Assembly (NCBI GenBank): GCA_016278505.1
Contig: JADQBQ010000021.1
Location: 174,017-238,016, forward strand
DNA: 64,000 bases
DNA from: Clostridiales bacterium
Lineage (GTDB): Bacteria > Bacillota > Desulfotomaculia > Desulfotomaculales > VENG01
Direction: 5' to 3'
Within the stretch, counting starts at the first letter, position 1, and each line of letters opens with the position of its first letter. The position numbers and the translations under genes are program-made. The notes below the pieces were generated by a model. That model was not told where the DNA came from, did not search any database, and was given only the letters and a program-made list of their open reading frames with translations. Positions 52,872 through 62,223 of the stretch are shown here, piece after piece.

Positions 52872-53033
52872 CTACCGTTTTTTAAAAAAAGAGTCATCCT
52901 TATCTGCCCAAATACCCTTTAAAGCCTCGGCAGCTGCTTTCCTTCGGGCAATTTGTCTCCACTTTAAAGGATTTACAATGGTGTAAACCGGTTTTTTAGC
53001 GGTTTTGGATTGTTGCTTTTTTTTCGTCAACAT
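52872..53033 (-). CDS. Small basic protein divergent from the serine recombinase
   Basis: 53 aa, ATG at 53033 with GAGGGTG upstream. Very basic at both ends, with NPLKWRQIARRKAAAEALKG in the middle and DKDDSFFKKR at the end. It is divergent from the large serine recombinase, with the palindromic operator between them, so may be a recombination accessory (directionality) protein. No family is recognised. Confidence 0.5.
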   Translation of the reverse strand: MLTKKKQQSKTAKKPVYTIVNPLKWRQIARRKAAAEALKGIWADKDDSFFKKR

Positions 53034-53131
53034 AGTGCAACACCCTCAATAATGATTCTTGTATAAATTATAACTCACCCAATATTAATTGCCAACCTTT
53101 TCCCACAACAAATGGAATGGTAGGTTAAGCC

Positions 53132-53156
53132 TAATATAGCCATACTGGCTATATTA
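53132..53156. promoter_or_regulatory. Inverted repeat in the recombinase promoter
   Basis: TAATATAGCC (53132-53141), 5 bp, GGCTATATTA (53147-53156), perfect. It overlaps the -35 region (TAGCCA, 53137) of a promoter with TATAAT at 53160, so binding there should control the serine recombinase. Confidence 0.65.
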
Positions 53157-53205
53157 TATTATAATCTGGATAAGTAACGGCAACTCCCGGGAGGTTTCGA
53201 TATTC

Positions 53206-54927
53206 TTGCCTAGACCAAAAAAATTGAGACTTAACAGTAAATCTGACTACATCCCCGTAAGAAAGCGCAAACCCAAGGTAGCAATATATATACGTGTTTC
53301 CACACACCACCAAATTGACCGTGAATCACTCCCCTTCCAACGTCAAGAACTAGAAAACTATTGCCAGTATATTTTCAATATAACCGACTTTGTTTTATTC
53401 GAGGATGCTGGCTATTCAGCAAAAAATACTGATCGCCCCAAGTACCAGGAAATGATGACCCGCATTCGTACCGGTGAGTTCACCCACTTACTTGTTTGGA
53501 AGCTAGACCGGATATCCCGTAATTTACGTGACTTCACCGAATTGTGGGACGAGGTCAAGGAATATGAAGTTACATTCGTATCAAAAATGGAGCAGTTCGA
53601 CACATCCTCCGCCATGGGTGAAGCTATGCTTCGTATCATACTCGTATTTGCAGAACTTGAGCGCAAACTAACCGCTGAACGTGTATATAGCATTATGCTG
53701 TCCAGGGCCGAAAAAGCTTTATGGAATGGTGCTCCTGTTGCTTTAGGTTTTGATTGGGATAAAGAAAAGAAGACAGTAAAGATTGAACAAGAAGAAGCCA
53801 ATCTTATACAGCTTATATATGACAAATATGAAGAAACATATTCCGCATTATCTGTAGCTGAATGGCTGATTAATAATAACAAGAAAACAAAAAGAGGGGG
53901 TACGTGGGGATCTAAAGGAGTTATAGATATACTTCGTAATCCTATATATACCGGCACCTATCGCTGGAACTATCGAAAATCGGCTCGGGGCGACCTAAAA
54001 CCCGAAGATGAAGTTATTACAGTTGAAGACGCTGTTCCCGCGATTATATCAAGGGAACAATGGGAACGTGTTCAAAAACTTCTTGACGATAATTACAAAG
54101 GACGAAAAAACCAGCAGCGCAGAGCAAAACACATCCACTTACTATCCGGATTAATTCGCTGTGGTTATTGCGGTAAAAACTATATTGCCAGTTTATCAAC
54201 CAGACCGCACAGAGATGGTTATCACCCATCATATTATAGATGTGGAACCTATGTACGTAATCGCAATTGTAATAATAAATCGTTTAGTGGATTAAAAATT
54301 GAACCATTTGTATTGGAATATATCCGGGCCTACGTTAAATCTTTGAAAAACTCAAAAGGCGGCTTACATCAAAACCTGCTTGCATCTTTCAACCGTCCGG
54401 AAATAGAATACATTGATGTACCGGAAACAGATCCGGCCCTGGTAGGCCTATTTAACGGGATGGCTGAAACAGCATCCACTGAACAACATTCTCCGGAAAG
54501 TATTAATGACAAAGTTGAGGCACTTAAGAAAGATAAACAAAAAATTGAACGGGCTTTAAGTAGACTTGATGATGCATATTACTTTGCAGACGACATAGCG
54601 GTAATCACCAAATCCGAATACTTAATTAAAAAGGCTGAGTTTAAACAAAAACTGGACAAGGTTGACGGTGAAATATCTTCACTATCTAAACAGATGTCCC
54701 TTCCGGCTGCCACTATAAACATAGATCTCATCTCACGGTTTCTTTTGATCCAAAACCTTTATACAGCAGATAATATCAAGGACATCTTAAATATCTTGGA
54801 TAAAAATGTTGTTCAAGATTTCTTACAGCAAGTTATCGAATTCATTGAAGTGGCCAATGGTAAAGTAATCAAAATAGGTTTCAAATCCTCTTATGGAGTA
54901 ATTACACACCAATTTGTTTACAAATAA
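53206..54927 (+). CDS. Large serine recombinase
   Basis: 573 aa, TTG start with GGGAGG upstream. The resolvase domain (about 24-165) has the catalytic Ser32 in YIRVSTHHQ and the SRNLRDFTEL region; a recombinase domain (about 180-290) follows, then a zinc ribbon (RCGYCGKNY ... YYRCGTYVRNRNC) and a coiled coil (about 430-490, KVEALKKDKQKIERALSRLDD). This build belongs to integrases of phages and conjugative or mobilisable elements. It probably marks the right end of the mobile region. Confidence 0.93.
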   Translation: MPRPKKLRLNSKSDYIPVRKRKPKVAIYIRVSTHHQIDRESLPFQRQELENYCQYIFNITDFVLFEDAGYSAKNTDRPKYQEMMTRIRTGEFTHLLVWKLDRISRNLRDFTELWDEVKEYEVTFVSKMEQFDTSSAMGEAMLRIILVFAELERKLTAERVYSIMLSRAEKALWNGAPVALGFDWDKEKKTVKIEQEEANLIQLIYDKYEETYSALSVAEWLINNNKKTKRGGTWGSKGVIDILRNPIYTGTYRWNYRKSARGDLKPEDEVITVEDAVPAIISREQWERVQKLLDDNYKGRKNQQRRAKHIHLLSGLIRCGYCGKNYIASLSTRPHRDGYHPSYYRCGTYVRNRNCNNKSFSGLKIEPFVLEYIRAYVKSLKNSKGGLHQNLLASFNRPEIEYIDVPETDPALVGLFNGMAETASTEQHSPESINDKVEALKKDKQKIERALSRLDDAYYFADDIAVITKSEYLIKKAEFKQKLDKVDGEISSLSKQMSLPAATINIDLISRFLLIQNLYTADNIKDILNILDKNVVQDFLQQVIEFIEVANGKVIKIGFKSSYGVITHQFVYK

Positions 54928-54931
54928 TTTA

Positions 54932-54957
54932 AAGCCGGGTGCATATTAACCCGGCTT
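54932..54957 (+). terminator. Hairpin after the serine recombinase
   Basis: AAGCCGGGT and ACCCGGCTT with an 8-nt loop, 5 bp past the stop codon, followed by ACTTTA, a poor T-run. Probably a terminator. Confidence 0.6.
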
Positions 54958-55081
54958 ACTTTATGGACAAGAGAAATATACAAAAAAATATTTGCCAAAA
55001 TAAACGGCAAATCGTGGATAGTTATTGCCGTGATACTCCTTATCACCCTTGTTGTTTTATTAACCGGCCGTAGATGATCAA

Positions 55082-55116
55082 AAACCCTTGAACTGTGACC
55101 GCAGTTTCAAGGGTTT
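55082..55116. terminator. Hairpin, terminator or boundary element
   Basis: AAACCCTTGAACTG and CAGTTTCAAGGGTTT with one bulge and a 6-nt loop. It sits 155 bp after the recombinase in gene-poor DNA. It could be a terminator or part of an attachment region. Confidence 0.5.
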
Positions 55117-55214
55117 GAGATAAATCCTCGGTACGAGGATACGACAAGCCGTATTTTCAGTATTGCTTTATTTGGTCAAAAAAACCTCCTGCCGGGTATA
55201 CTTGTTTGTGAAGG

Positions 55215-55322
55215 TCACTCCTCTCTATATTTTTCATCATAAATATCATCTTCCATGTTCAACCAAAAATCATATTGAGATCCTACCACTACCGGATTTT
55301 CTTCTTTTTTAATGATTGTCAT
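55215..55322 (-). CDS. 35-residue antitoxin-like peptide
   Basis: ATG at 55322 with AGGGGG 9 nt upstream. MTIIKKEENPVVVGSQYDFW and LNMEDDIYDEKYREE. Acidic and strand-forming, like the small antitoxins that end in YDxWxxxEDDIYD. No toxin gene is present downstream; a toxin may have been lost at the rearranged junction. Too short for firm assignment. Confidence 0.5.
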   Translation of the reverse strand: MTIIKKEENPVVVGSQYDFWLNMEDDIYDEKYREE

Positions 55323-55620
55323 ATATGACAGCCCCCTGCCATGGCCTTATTTCCTTTTTTACCTGCCCGAGAACCCCTGATATTACTGGTCTCCCGCATG
55401 TGTCTTGCATTTACCATTTCTCAGCCGAAGGTAATGATATGATATTGTTTCAATTTATCACCACTTTTTCTACTGGTTAAAACAGACATTTAGTATTATA
55501 TCACAATGATTGCAAACGTACACCGATGTACACGGTATAGTTAAACACAATTCCCTACATAATACATGGTTGAAAATGCTTTTTGGGCACCAATACTTTT
55601 GCCGTTGGAGGTGTATGGAA

Positions 55621-56313
55621 ATGGAACAAATAGCCGTGGAAACTAACTCACTACAAGAGATAGCGGAAAAACCGATGTCAACGCAACAGGTTACGCAGGA
55701 TATTATACTTTTAAGATTTCCACTTGTAAATGCCTGCTTAGTCGGTAACCCTGGTATCAATAATAATGAATGGGCGCTTGTAGGTGCAGGTATGGCACAT
55801 ACCGGTAAAGACATCTTACAAACTGCAGAAGGACGTTTCGGGAAGGGAAGCCAACCTAAGGCAATTATCCTAACCCATGGTCACTTTGACCATGTGGGGG
55901 CTATCATGGAGTTAATCAATGCATGGAATACGCAAGTATATGCTCACGAATTGGAAATGCCGTACCTTACCGGCCAACAAGATTACCCGCCTGCAGACCC
56001 CAGTGTAGACGATGGCCTAATAGCAAAGATTTCCCCCACTTTTCCCCATAAAGGCATGAACTTGGGGAATCGTGTTCAGCCATTGCCGGGAGACGGAGGT
56101 GTACCAGGAATGTTTGGTTGGCGTTGGGTACACACACCCGGTCACAGCCCGGGACATATTTCCCTTTTCCGCGAAACAGGGGCGTTACGTTCATTAGTAA
56201 ATATGCAATTTAAAAACAAGAAAGCGCATATAATCCTGCGCTTTCTTGTTTTATGGTCATTTTATCATCAAATTGGGAACTGTCAGTACAATTTCAGGAA
56301 AGATAGTAATTAA
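55621..56313 (+). pseudogene. MBL-fold hydrolase gene, 3' truncated
   Basis: Intact up to about residue 185 from ATG at 55621 (GGAGG 9 nt upstream). Motifs LVNACLVGNPG, LTHGHFDHVGAI (metal ligands HxHxDH) and HTPGHSPGHISLF are all present, and then RETG is followed by unrelated sequence that runs through a terminator hairpin. The final metal ligands and about 100 residues are missing. It is a gene cut off by a deletion or an insertion edge at about 56180; a working product is unlikely. Confidence 0.75.
56213..56252 (-). terminator. Terminator of the TRAP/pxp cluster
   Basis: Perfect 16-bp arms AAAACAAGAAAGCGCA (56213-56228) and TGCGCTTTCTTGTTTT (56237-56252), 8-nt loop, 5 bp past the DctM stop on the minus strand. 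Confidence 0.9.
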
Positions 56314-57558
56314 GGCCACAATAACAAACATAATAATAAACGAGGGAAGGGCATAAAGAGCAATCTTTAATATGTTTTCGTTAACCAGGCCGTTAATTAC
56401 AAAAAGGTTGAATCCTACCGGAGGGGTAATCTGGGCGGCCTCAATCATAATCACCAGATAAATACCAAACCAGAGTGGATCAAAACCAACAGCTTTGATC
56501 AGCGGCAAAGCAAGGGGAAGGCTCATGACGATCATGGAGAAGCCATCCAACATAAAACCAAGAATGATGTACATGACTGATAAAATAACAATCAATTGGT
56601 ATTTAGTAAGCCCAAGAGTACCGATAAACTCGGTGAGTCTGGCCGGAATTCCCAAATACCCCACTGCCACTGATAAAAAGGAAGCTCCGGCCACAATTAA
56701 CATGATCATACAGCTAGTTTTCACAGAACCCTGGAGAGCCTCCCAGAATACTTTAAAATCCATACTGCGGGAGATCCCGGCAAAAAATAGGGCGCCAAGC
56801 ACACCTACAGAAGCGGCCTCGGTAGGTGTAGCCCATCCGGTATAAATACTTCCTAGCACCAAAACAATTAGGGTTATTACCGGGAGTAAAAGCGGAAGTG
56901 TCCGTATACGTTCCTTCCATGTATACTGAACATCCCCGCGTGGGGCAAGATCCGGGTTAAAAATACACCGCACAATAACATAAAGGGCAAAAGAAGAGGC
57001 AAGTAGTATACCAGGGATTATGCCGGCAATAAAAAGTTTCCCGATACTCACACCTGATACAATACCATAGACCAGCATTACAATACTGGGAGGAATTAAA
57101 AACCCCAGGCTGCCGGCCCCGGCAAGGGTTCCAAGATAAAGTGATTTATCGTAATTTCGCTTTTGCAATTCCGGCAGAGTAATCTTGCCCACCGTAGCAG
57201 TAGTAGCGGCAGACGATCCGCTTACGGCAGCAAAGAGCGCACTGGCTGCAATGTTTACGTGCACCAGGCGGCCAGGTAGACTATTCATCCAGGGAGATAA
57301 ACCTTTAAAAAGGTTCTCGGATATTTTACTCCGAAAAAGGATCTCCCCCATAAAAACAAACAGTGGAAGAGCCATCATGGTAGAGCTATTTGTACTGTTC
57401 CAAAGAATATTAGATAGAATTGCAAGAGGTGGGCTGCTTGTAAAGAGCGTAAACCCTGCCATCCCGACTATAAACAAGGTTATGCCGACCCATATACCAC
57501 TTCCTAGAAGTAAAATTAAAAGACCTAGAATGGTAAAAGATATTACAAATAAGCTCAA
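56257..57558 (-). CDS. dctM: TRAP transporter large permease (DctM)
   Basis: 433 aa, TTG start. About 12 membrane helices with family signatures ASALFAAVSGSSAATTATVG, GSLGFLIPPSIVMLVYG, GWATPTEAASVGVLGALFF and QITPPVGFNLFVINGL. It carries out sodium-driven transport with DctQ and the binding protein. Last gene of the cluster. Confidence 0.93.
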   Translation of the reverse strand: MSLFVISFTILGLLILLLGSGIWVGITLFIVGMAGFTLFTSSPPLAILSNILWNSTNSSTMMALPLFVFMGEILFRSKISENLFKGLSPWMNSLPGRLVHVNIAASALFAAVSGSSAATTATVGKITLPELQKRNYDKSLYLGTLAGAGSLGFLIPPSIVMLVYGIVSGVSIGKLFIAGIIPGILLASSFALYVIVRCIFNPDLAPRGDVQYTWKERIRTLPLLLPVITLIVLVLGSIYTGWATPTEAASVGVLGALFFAGISRSMDFKVFWEALQGSVKTSCMIMLIVAGASFLSVAVGYLGIPARLTEFIGTLGLTKYQLIVILSVMYIILGFMLDGFSMIVMSLPLALPLIKAVGFDPLWFGIYLVIMIEAAQITPPVGFNLFVINGLVNENILKIALYALPSFIIMFVIVALITIFPEIVLTVPNLMIK

Positions 57559-57600
57559 GGTAGGTATCCCCCTAAGAAATATACGTTTACAGCTTACGGT

Positions 57601-58134
57601 CTAACGGCCCAAGGAACTTGACTCAACTTCCTGTTCCTCTACGCGCCCGGAACGCATCTTAAGTATGGCCCGTACCAGCTCAGCGGCAAATTGCAGCGCC
57701 AGAACAAGGGCACCCAACGGTATAAAGAATTGTGGGATAGCAAGATACGTTTCCGATATCTGCATAGAACGGGTTTGCGAAACCACAGAGTCCCAAAATA
57801 AACGGGTGGTAGTAATGGTGATTAATATACTTACTGACAAACCCATGGCAAATGCATACATATCAAGGAAAAGCCGCGCCTTTCCCTTTAAGACCGTATT
57901 TAAAAAGGTGAGGCGAATGTGTCCTTTCTCTTTAAGCGTGTAGGACAGGGCTAGAAAGGTGATGGCTACCATTAAGTAAGCTGTATATTCTTCTGTAATG
58001 TACAGTGTCATATCAAAAAGGGCACGAATTACGACCTCGATGATAACTAACGCCAGCCCAAGGAGCATCATGATTCCGGCAACCATACCGCAGCTATGGG
58101 AAAGACGGTCACACAGGTTTACGAATTTTTGCAT
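57601..58134 (-). CDS. dctQ: TRAP transporter small permease (DctQ)
   Basis: 177 aa, four membrane helices, with the family pattern LYITEEYTAYLMVAITFLALSYTLKEKGHIRLTF. It ends 42 bp before dctM and the C-terminus is acidic and polar. Confidence 0.9.
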   Translation of the reverse strand: MQKFVNLCDRLSHSCGMVAGIMMLLGLALVIIEVVIRALFDMTLYITEEYTAYLMVAITFLALSYTLKEKGHIRLTFLNTVLKGKARLFLDMYAFAMGLSVSILITITTTRLFWDSVVSQTRSMQISETYLAIPQFFIPLGALVLALQFAAELVRAILKMRSGRVEEQEVESSSLGR

Positions 58135-58244
58135 GTCTGCCCCCCCTTTTTTAAAGGTAATAATGTGAGAAGAGTAACCGTCAGATTTTTAACCTTTTCG
58201 GTTACTCCTCTCCTTGCTATTAAAAGATATCGGTTAATCAGTAT

Positions 58245-59288
58245 TTAATCGCGCCCAACCTCTTGTTTAAACTTGTCCACAATTTCTTTAGCCTCCGGCG
58301 GGGCATCTTGCAACCACTCCTGTCGGATATCTTCTGTAACTGCAGCAAGTTCATTCAGGTATTCTTGGCCAGGCTTAACTGTGGTTATACCTTCCTCATT
58401 ACAAAGGGCTTCTTTGTCTTTGTCCAGCTGGGCAACTTTTGCCCACATTTCTTCTTCCATTTCCTTACCGGCATTAATTAGTGCTTCCTGACTCTCCTGA
58501 TCCAACTTGTTGAATGCGTCCAAATTAACCGTTACCATATCAGTCGCCATGGTGACGTTGATAGGCGCATAGTAATTAAGAACTTCCCAGAACTTAGCGT
58601 CCACCGCAGTAGGGGTGGATGTCAAAACAGAATCAATAACTCCGGTAGCCAGCGATGAGTACACTTCGCTGAACGGCAGCGGATATGGTGTACCCCCTGT
58701 AGCCTCTACTACCAAAGCACCATTCTTATCATAGGTACGGGTTTTAAGACCTTCCATGTCGGCAACAGCCTTTACTTCTTCCTTTGACCACAGTCCGGCA
58801 GCCGGCCACGGAGCAATGTATAATATCTTTTGGTTCCATTTCTCTTCTGCAACTTGATCAAAATAAGGGCGGGCTATGTCGTTTAGAATTTTTCCTTCTT
58901 CAAAGTCCTGGATCAGGAAGGGAAGGGTAACTACTCCAAAAATCTTTTCGTCTCCTGCCACCCCGCTGGTAAGCATATCAGATACCGGGACGAGCCCGTC
59001 ACGAACAACCTTTAAGAGTTCCGGCCCTTTATAGCCGAGGGCACCGCCAGTCTGAACAGAAATCTCCACTTTACCATTTGTAGCCTCTTTAGCTTTTTCA
59101 GCAAAATCCTTTAAGCCAACACTCTGATGATTTTCCGGGGGCCAAACGGAATTAGCTATCCATTTAACTGGCTCAGATGAGCCGGACTCATCACCTGCAT
59201 TACCGCCACCGCATCCTGTTACAGCTATAGATAACATAAACAGGGATAAAATCAGTGTTACAAAAACTGGTCTCTTTAATAAACGCAT
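58245..59288 (-). CDS. dctP: TRAP transporter solute-binding lipoprotein (DctP)
   Basis: 347 aa, with a lipoprotein signal (lipobox AVTGC, Cys26). The DctP fold has VWPPENHQSVGLKDFAEKAKEATNGKVEI, GVVTLPFLI, GLKTRTYDKNGALVVEATGGTPYPLPFSEVYSSLATGVIDSVLTS. Arg and the following substrate-site residues are in place for a carboxylate. Being next to 5-oxoprolinase genes, the ligand is probably 5-oxoproline or a related acid. Confidence 0.9.
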   Translation of the reverse strand: MRLLKRPVFVTLILSLFMLSIAVTGCGGGNAGDESGSSEPVKWIANSVWPPENHQSVGLKDFAEKAKEATNGKVEISVQTGGALGYKGPELLKVVRDGLVPVSDMLTSGVAGDEKIFGVVTLPFLIQDFEEGKILNDIARPYFDQVAEEKWNQKILYIAPWPAAGLWSKEEVKAVADMEGLKTRTYDKNGALVVEATGGTPYPLPFSEVYSSLATGVIDSVLTSTPTAVDAKFWEVLNYYAPINVTMATDMVTVNLDAFNKLDQESQEALINAGKEMEEEMWAKVAQLDKDKEALCNEEGITTVKPGQEYLNELAAVTEDIRQEWLQDAPPEAKEIVDKFKQEVGRD

Positions 59289-59409
59289 GTAATCAAAACC
59301 TCCAATTTTCTTTTAATTAAAGTAACATTCTAAGCAATTGAAATTACTATAGGGTAGCTATCCCCGATTGTGCGCCTTCATCAACCTCCGTGTCCTTTCA
59401 GGTGTAAAT

Positions 59410-60453
59410 TTATATTTCTTCAATTTCCACCCGGTATTTCCTGCCTGCCACTTTTACTAACAATAACTTTTTATGTTCGCCAAATCCTCCCGGCTTTTCC
59501 TGTATGTCCATCAATTTTTGCGGTAATTTTCTTAGCATATTTTCATATTCTTTGTAAATTTTATGAGCCTGAGCAAGAGTGACCCTGGTAAACTTTATAT
59601 AGTCCCCGGCATTTGCCTGCGCCAGTTTCCATAAATCAGGAGTTATAACCGTGGCAATCTTAGCGTATCCGCCTATTGTTTGCCGGTCTGCCATCATGAC
59701 AATAGGGCTGCCATTACCCGGAACCTGAATCGAGCCCATAGGGATACCGTCAGATATAATGTCCGGTTTACTTTTATGTTCAATCTCCGGGCCTTGTAGC
59801 CGGCATCCCATTCTATCGGATTCATGCGTTACCAGGTATTCACTTTGCAAAAAAGTGTTGATTCCCTCTTGCGTAAAAGCATTATCCTGCGGGCCCAAAA
59901 CCACACGTACCACCTGGAGAGAAGATGGTTTATACCTGTATTCTGCGGGGATCAGCCCGGGTGTTAGCACATTGGACTTTACCTGAGATTTTAGTTCCAG
60001 CGCATCACGTTCACTTAATGCGCGTCCATTGATACCGCCTATCCTGCCCCGCAGGTAAGTAGAAGTGCTCCCCATAACTGGAGTAATTTTGATCCCTCCG
60101 GCTACCGCCAGATAACACCTGCAACCGCTCTGGACCCCGGTGAATTGCAATATATCTCCCTTTGTTACCAGGAAAGATTCCCACGCTCCGATAGGGCGTT
60201 CATTCAATTCAGCTCCCAGATCAGCGCCTGTTAGTGCAACTAGTCCCGTTTGCAAAAACTCAATTACCGGTCCCAGAAGTGTTATTTCCAAGCATCCTTC
60301 ATTTTCTTGATTGCCCACCGACATATTGCCCACCCGTAGGGCATATTCGTCCATGGCTCCCGCTACCGGGACACCCCATTTTTGGTAGTTGAAACGCCCG
60401 CGATCCTGAATAGTGGTAAGGAGCCCCGGTTTAATTATTTTCATAAAAGGCAA
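59410..60453 (-). CDS. pxpC: 5-oxoprolinase subunit C
   Basis: 347 aa (TTG start; an ATG three codons in is also possible). Biotin-dependent carboxyltransferase family: PGLLTTIQDRGRFNYQKWGVPVAGAMDEYALRVGN, ALTGADLGAELNERPIG, YLAVAGGI, GIPMGSIQVPGNGSPIVMMADRQTIGGYAKIATV. With PxpA and PxpB it converts 5-oxoproline to glutamate using ATP. Follows pxpB by 4 bp. Confidence 0.93.
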   Translation of the reverse strand: MPFMKIIKPGLLTTIQDRGRFNYQKWGVPVAGAMDEYALRVGNMSVGNQENEGCLEITLLGPVIEFLQTGLVALTGADLGAELNERPIGAWESFLVTKGDILQFTGVQSGCRCYLAVAGGIKITPVMGSTSTYLRGRIGGINGRALSERDALELKSQVKSNVLTPGLIPAEYRYKPSSLQVVRVVLGPQDNAFTQEGINTFLQSEYLVTHESDRMGCRLQGPEIEHKSKPDIISDGIPMGSIQVPGNGSPIVMMADRQTIGGYAKIATVITPDLWKLAQANAGDYIKFTRVTLAQAHKIYKEYENMLRKLPQKLMDIQEKPGGFGEHKKLLLVKVAGRKYRVEIEEI

Positions 60454-60457
60454 CCCT

Positions 60458-61198
60458 TTACCCCTCCCCTATCGTCCACCGGCCTGTTTTAACTCGAAAC
60501 TCACCTTTGTCCACTTCTTCTGCAATTTTGCAATAATCTTCCCCTGTTATTTCATAAAATCTAACATAATCACCCGCGTTTAAAAGTACAGGCTTCTTTT
60601 CAAGTGGATTGAACAATTTTACAGGTGTACGGCCAATAAGTCGCCAACCTCCCGGGCTTTCAACAGGGTAGATACCGGTCTGGCTGCCGGCAATACCGAC
60701 CGAACCTGCAGGGATCTTGCTACGGGGGGTATCTAAGCGCGGAGCAGCAATCTGATCGTCCATCCCACCCAGGTACGGAAAACCGGGTGTAAAACCAAGC
60801 ATATAGATTAGATACTCTACACCGGTATGAATCCTGACCACATCTTCCTTTGAAAGCCCCGTACATTCAGATAAAAAATTAAGGTCTGGTCCCAAATCTC
60901 CCCCATAAGCAACAGGCAAATAATAAACCTTCGGGTTAGGAAAGTCCATCAAGTCCAGATCATTTTCTAGTTCCTGGAGTTTGTCCACCAGCTGATCAAC
61001 ATTCCATATTAACGGTTCATAAAGTATCAGTAGCGAACGATAACTAGGTATGTATTCTATAATTCCGGATATCCCGGCCCTATCAATTGCTAAAGCAAAG
61101 CTTCTTACTTTATAATTTATATCCCGGGCTATAGTGTTACCAAATTCCACCACCAGTCCTTTATCACCGGCAGGTAGATACTTGGCCCGTTTATACAT
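60458..61198 (-). CDS. pxpB: 5-oxoprolinase subunit B
   Basis: 246 aa. Family motifs: GFTPGFPYLGGMD, PRLDTPRSKIPAGSVGIAGSQTGIYP, ESPGGWRLIGRTP. Also known as KipI-like; in Bacillus KipI regulates sporulation, but the three-gene arrangement here supports 5-oxoprolinase. Confidence 0.93.
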   Translation of the reverse strand: MYKRAKYLPAGDKGLVVEFGNTIARDINYKVRSFALAIDRAGISGIIEYIPSYRSLLILYEPLIWNVDQLVDKLQELENDLDLMDFPNPKVYYLPVAYGGDLGPDLNFLSECTGLSKEDVVRIHTGVEYLIYMLGFTPGFPYLGGMDDQIAAPRLDTPRSKIPAGSVGIAGSQTGIYPVESPGGWRLIGRTPVKLFNPLEKKPVLLNAGDYVRFYEITGEDYCKIAEEVDKGEFRVKTGRWTIGEG

Positions 61199-61250
61199 GC
61201 AAAACGCCTCCGCCTAGTGTTCAGAGTTCACAGGTTATTTAATTAGTAGC

Positions 61251-62024
61251 TTACCGTATAAATTTTCCCATTGAAATAACGTCTATACCTGCCTCTTCAA
61301 GGGATTGCCGTAAGTTAATCATATGCTGAATGGCACCGGGAGTATCACCATGAACACAAATGGAATCGGCCTTGACCGGGAAACTGGTGCCATCAAGTGC
61401 TTCAATTTGTCCAGTCTTAATTACTTTAACTAATCTCTTGGCAGCTTCATCGGAATTTTTAATTACACTCTGGGGGTTACTCCTGGATACTAGGGTTCCA
61501 TCGCTGTTATAATGGCGGTCGGCAAATATCTCGCGGGCGTACTTTAAGCCAATTTCCTCAGCGGCCCACTCCATTTCGGAATTAGCCAAAACCATAAAAA
61601 TTAAGTCTTTATCTAAATTATATATAACCTGCGCTAAAGCTCTAGCCAATTCCTTATCCACCGCCGCAGTATTATATAGTGCCCCATGGGGTTTGACATG
61701 CTGTAACTTTACTCCTTTGGAACTTGCAAATGCTTGCAGCGCTCCAATTTGGTAAATAAAATAATTCTTCATTTCACCCGGTGCCACGTCCATTTTTCGT
61801 CGTCCAAACCCCATTAAGTCTGGATACCCGGGATGTGCTCCCAGGCCAATACCGTGGGTCAACGCCATATCTACTGTTTGCGCCATCACTTGAGGGTCAC
61901 CGGCGTGATACCCGCAGGCTATATTAGCCGATGTTATGTATTTTATTGCTTCTTCATCCATAGCAAGTTTATAAGCACCAAAACTTTCACCCATGTCACA
62001 ATTTAGGTCTACTTTATTATTCAC
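61251..62024 (-). CDS. pxpA: 5-oxoprolinase subunit A (LamB/YcsF family)
   Basis: 257 aa, GTG start with AAGGAGG upstream. Starts VDLNCDMGESFGAYKLA with SANIACGYHAGDPQVM, GLGAHPGYPDLMGFGRR, HVKPHGALYN, EIFADRHYNSDGTLVSR and ICVHGDTPGAI. It is the metal-binding hydrolase subunit, one gene upstream of pxpB. Confidence 0.95.
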   Translation of the reverse strand: MNNKVDLNCDMGESFGAYKLAMDEEAIKYITSANIACGYHAGDPQVMAQTVDMALTHGIGLGAHPGYPDLMGFGRRKMDVAPGEMKNYFIYQIGALQAFASSKGVKLQHVKPHGALYNTAAVDKELARALAQVIYNLDKDLIFMVLANSEMEWAAEEIGLKYAREIFADRHYNSDGTLVSRSNPQSVIKNSDEAAKRLVKVIKTGQIEALDGTSFPVKADSICVHGDTPGAIQHMINLRQSLEEAGIDVISMGKFIR

Positions 62025-62223
62025 ATCTTACCTCCTTACTCTATTTCCAGACTAGGTCAAAGGACCCTCTTTTCTCTTATCCTTTATTTATTACAACATG
62101 AATCGACAAATATCCTTTCTGTTTCTCTAATTGTATTTTTATTCCTTATATAAATGTTTCTAAACCGTGAGCAGCTTCTTTAAGATTCTCTGAGAATAAC
62201 ATTGAAAATGATGACATCTACAA

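Noticed and set aside
54928..55077. Hydrophobic frame in the same frame as the serine recombinase, after its stop (ends VIAVILLITLVVLLTGRR)
   Set aside because: No ATG, GTG or TTG start after the recombinase stop, and it begins inside a terminator hairpin. Kept in mind as a possible read-through tail but not supported.
55322..55420. 32-codon frame overlapping the antitoxin-like peptide start by 4 bp
   Set aside because: Composition is basic and low in pattern (RGSRAGKKGNKAMAGG) with a weak ribosome site.
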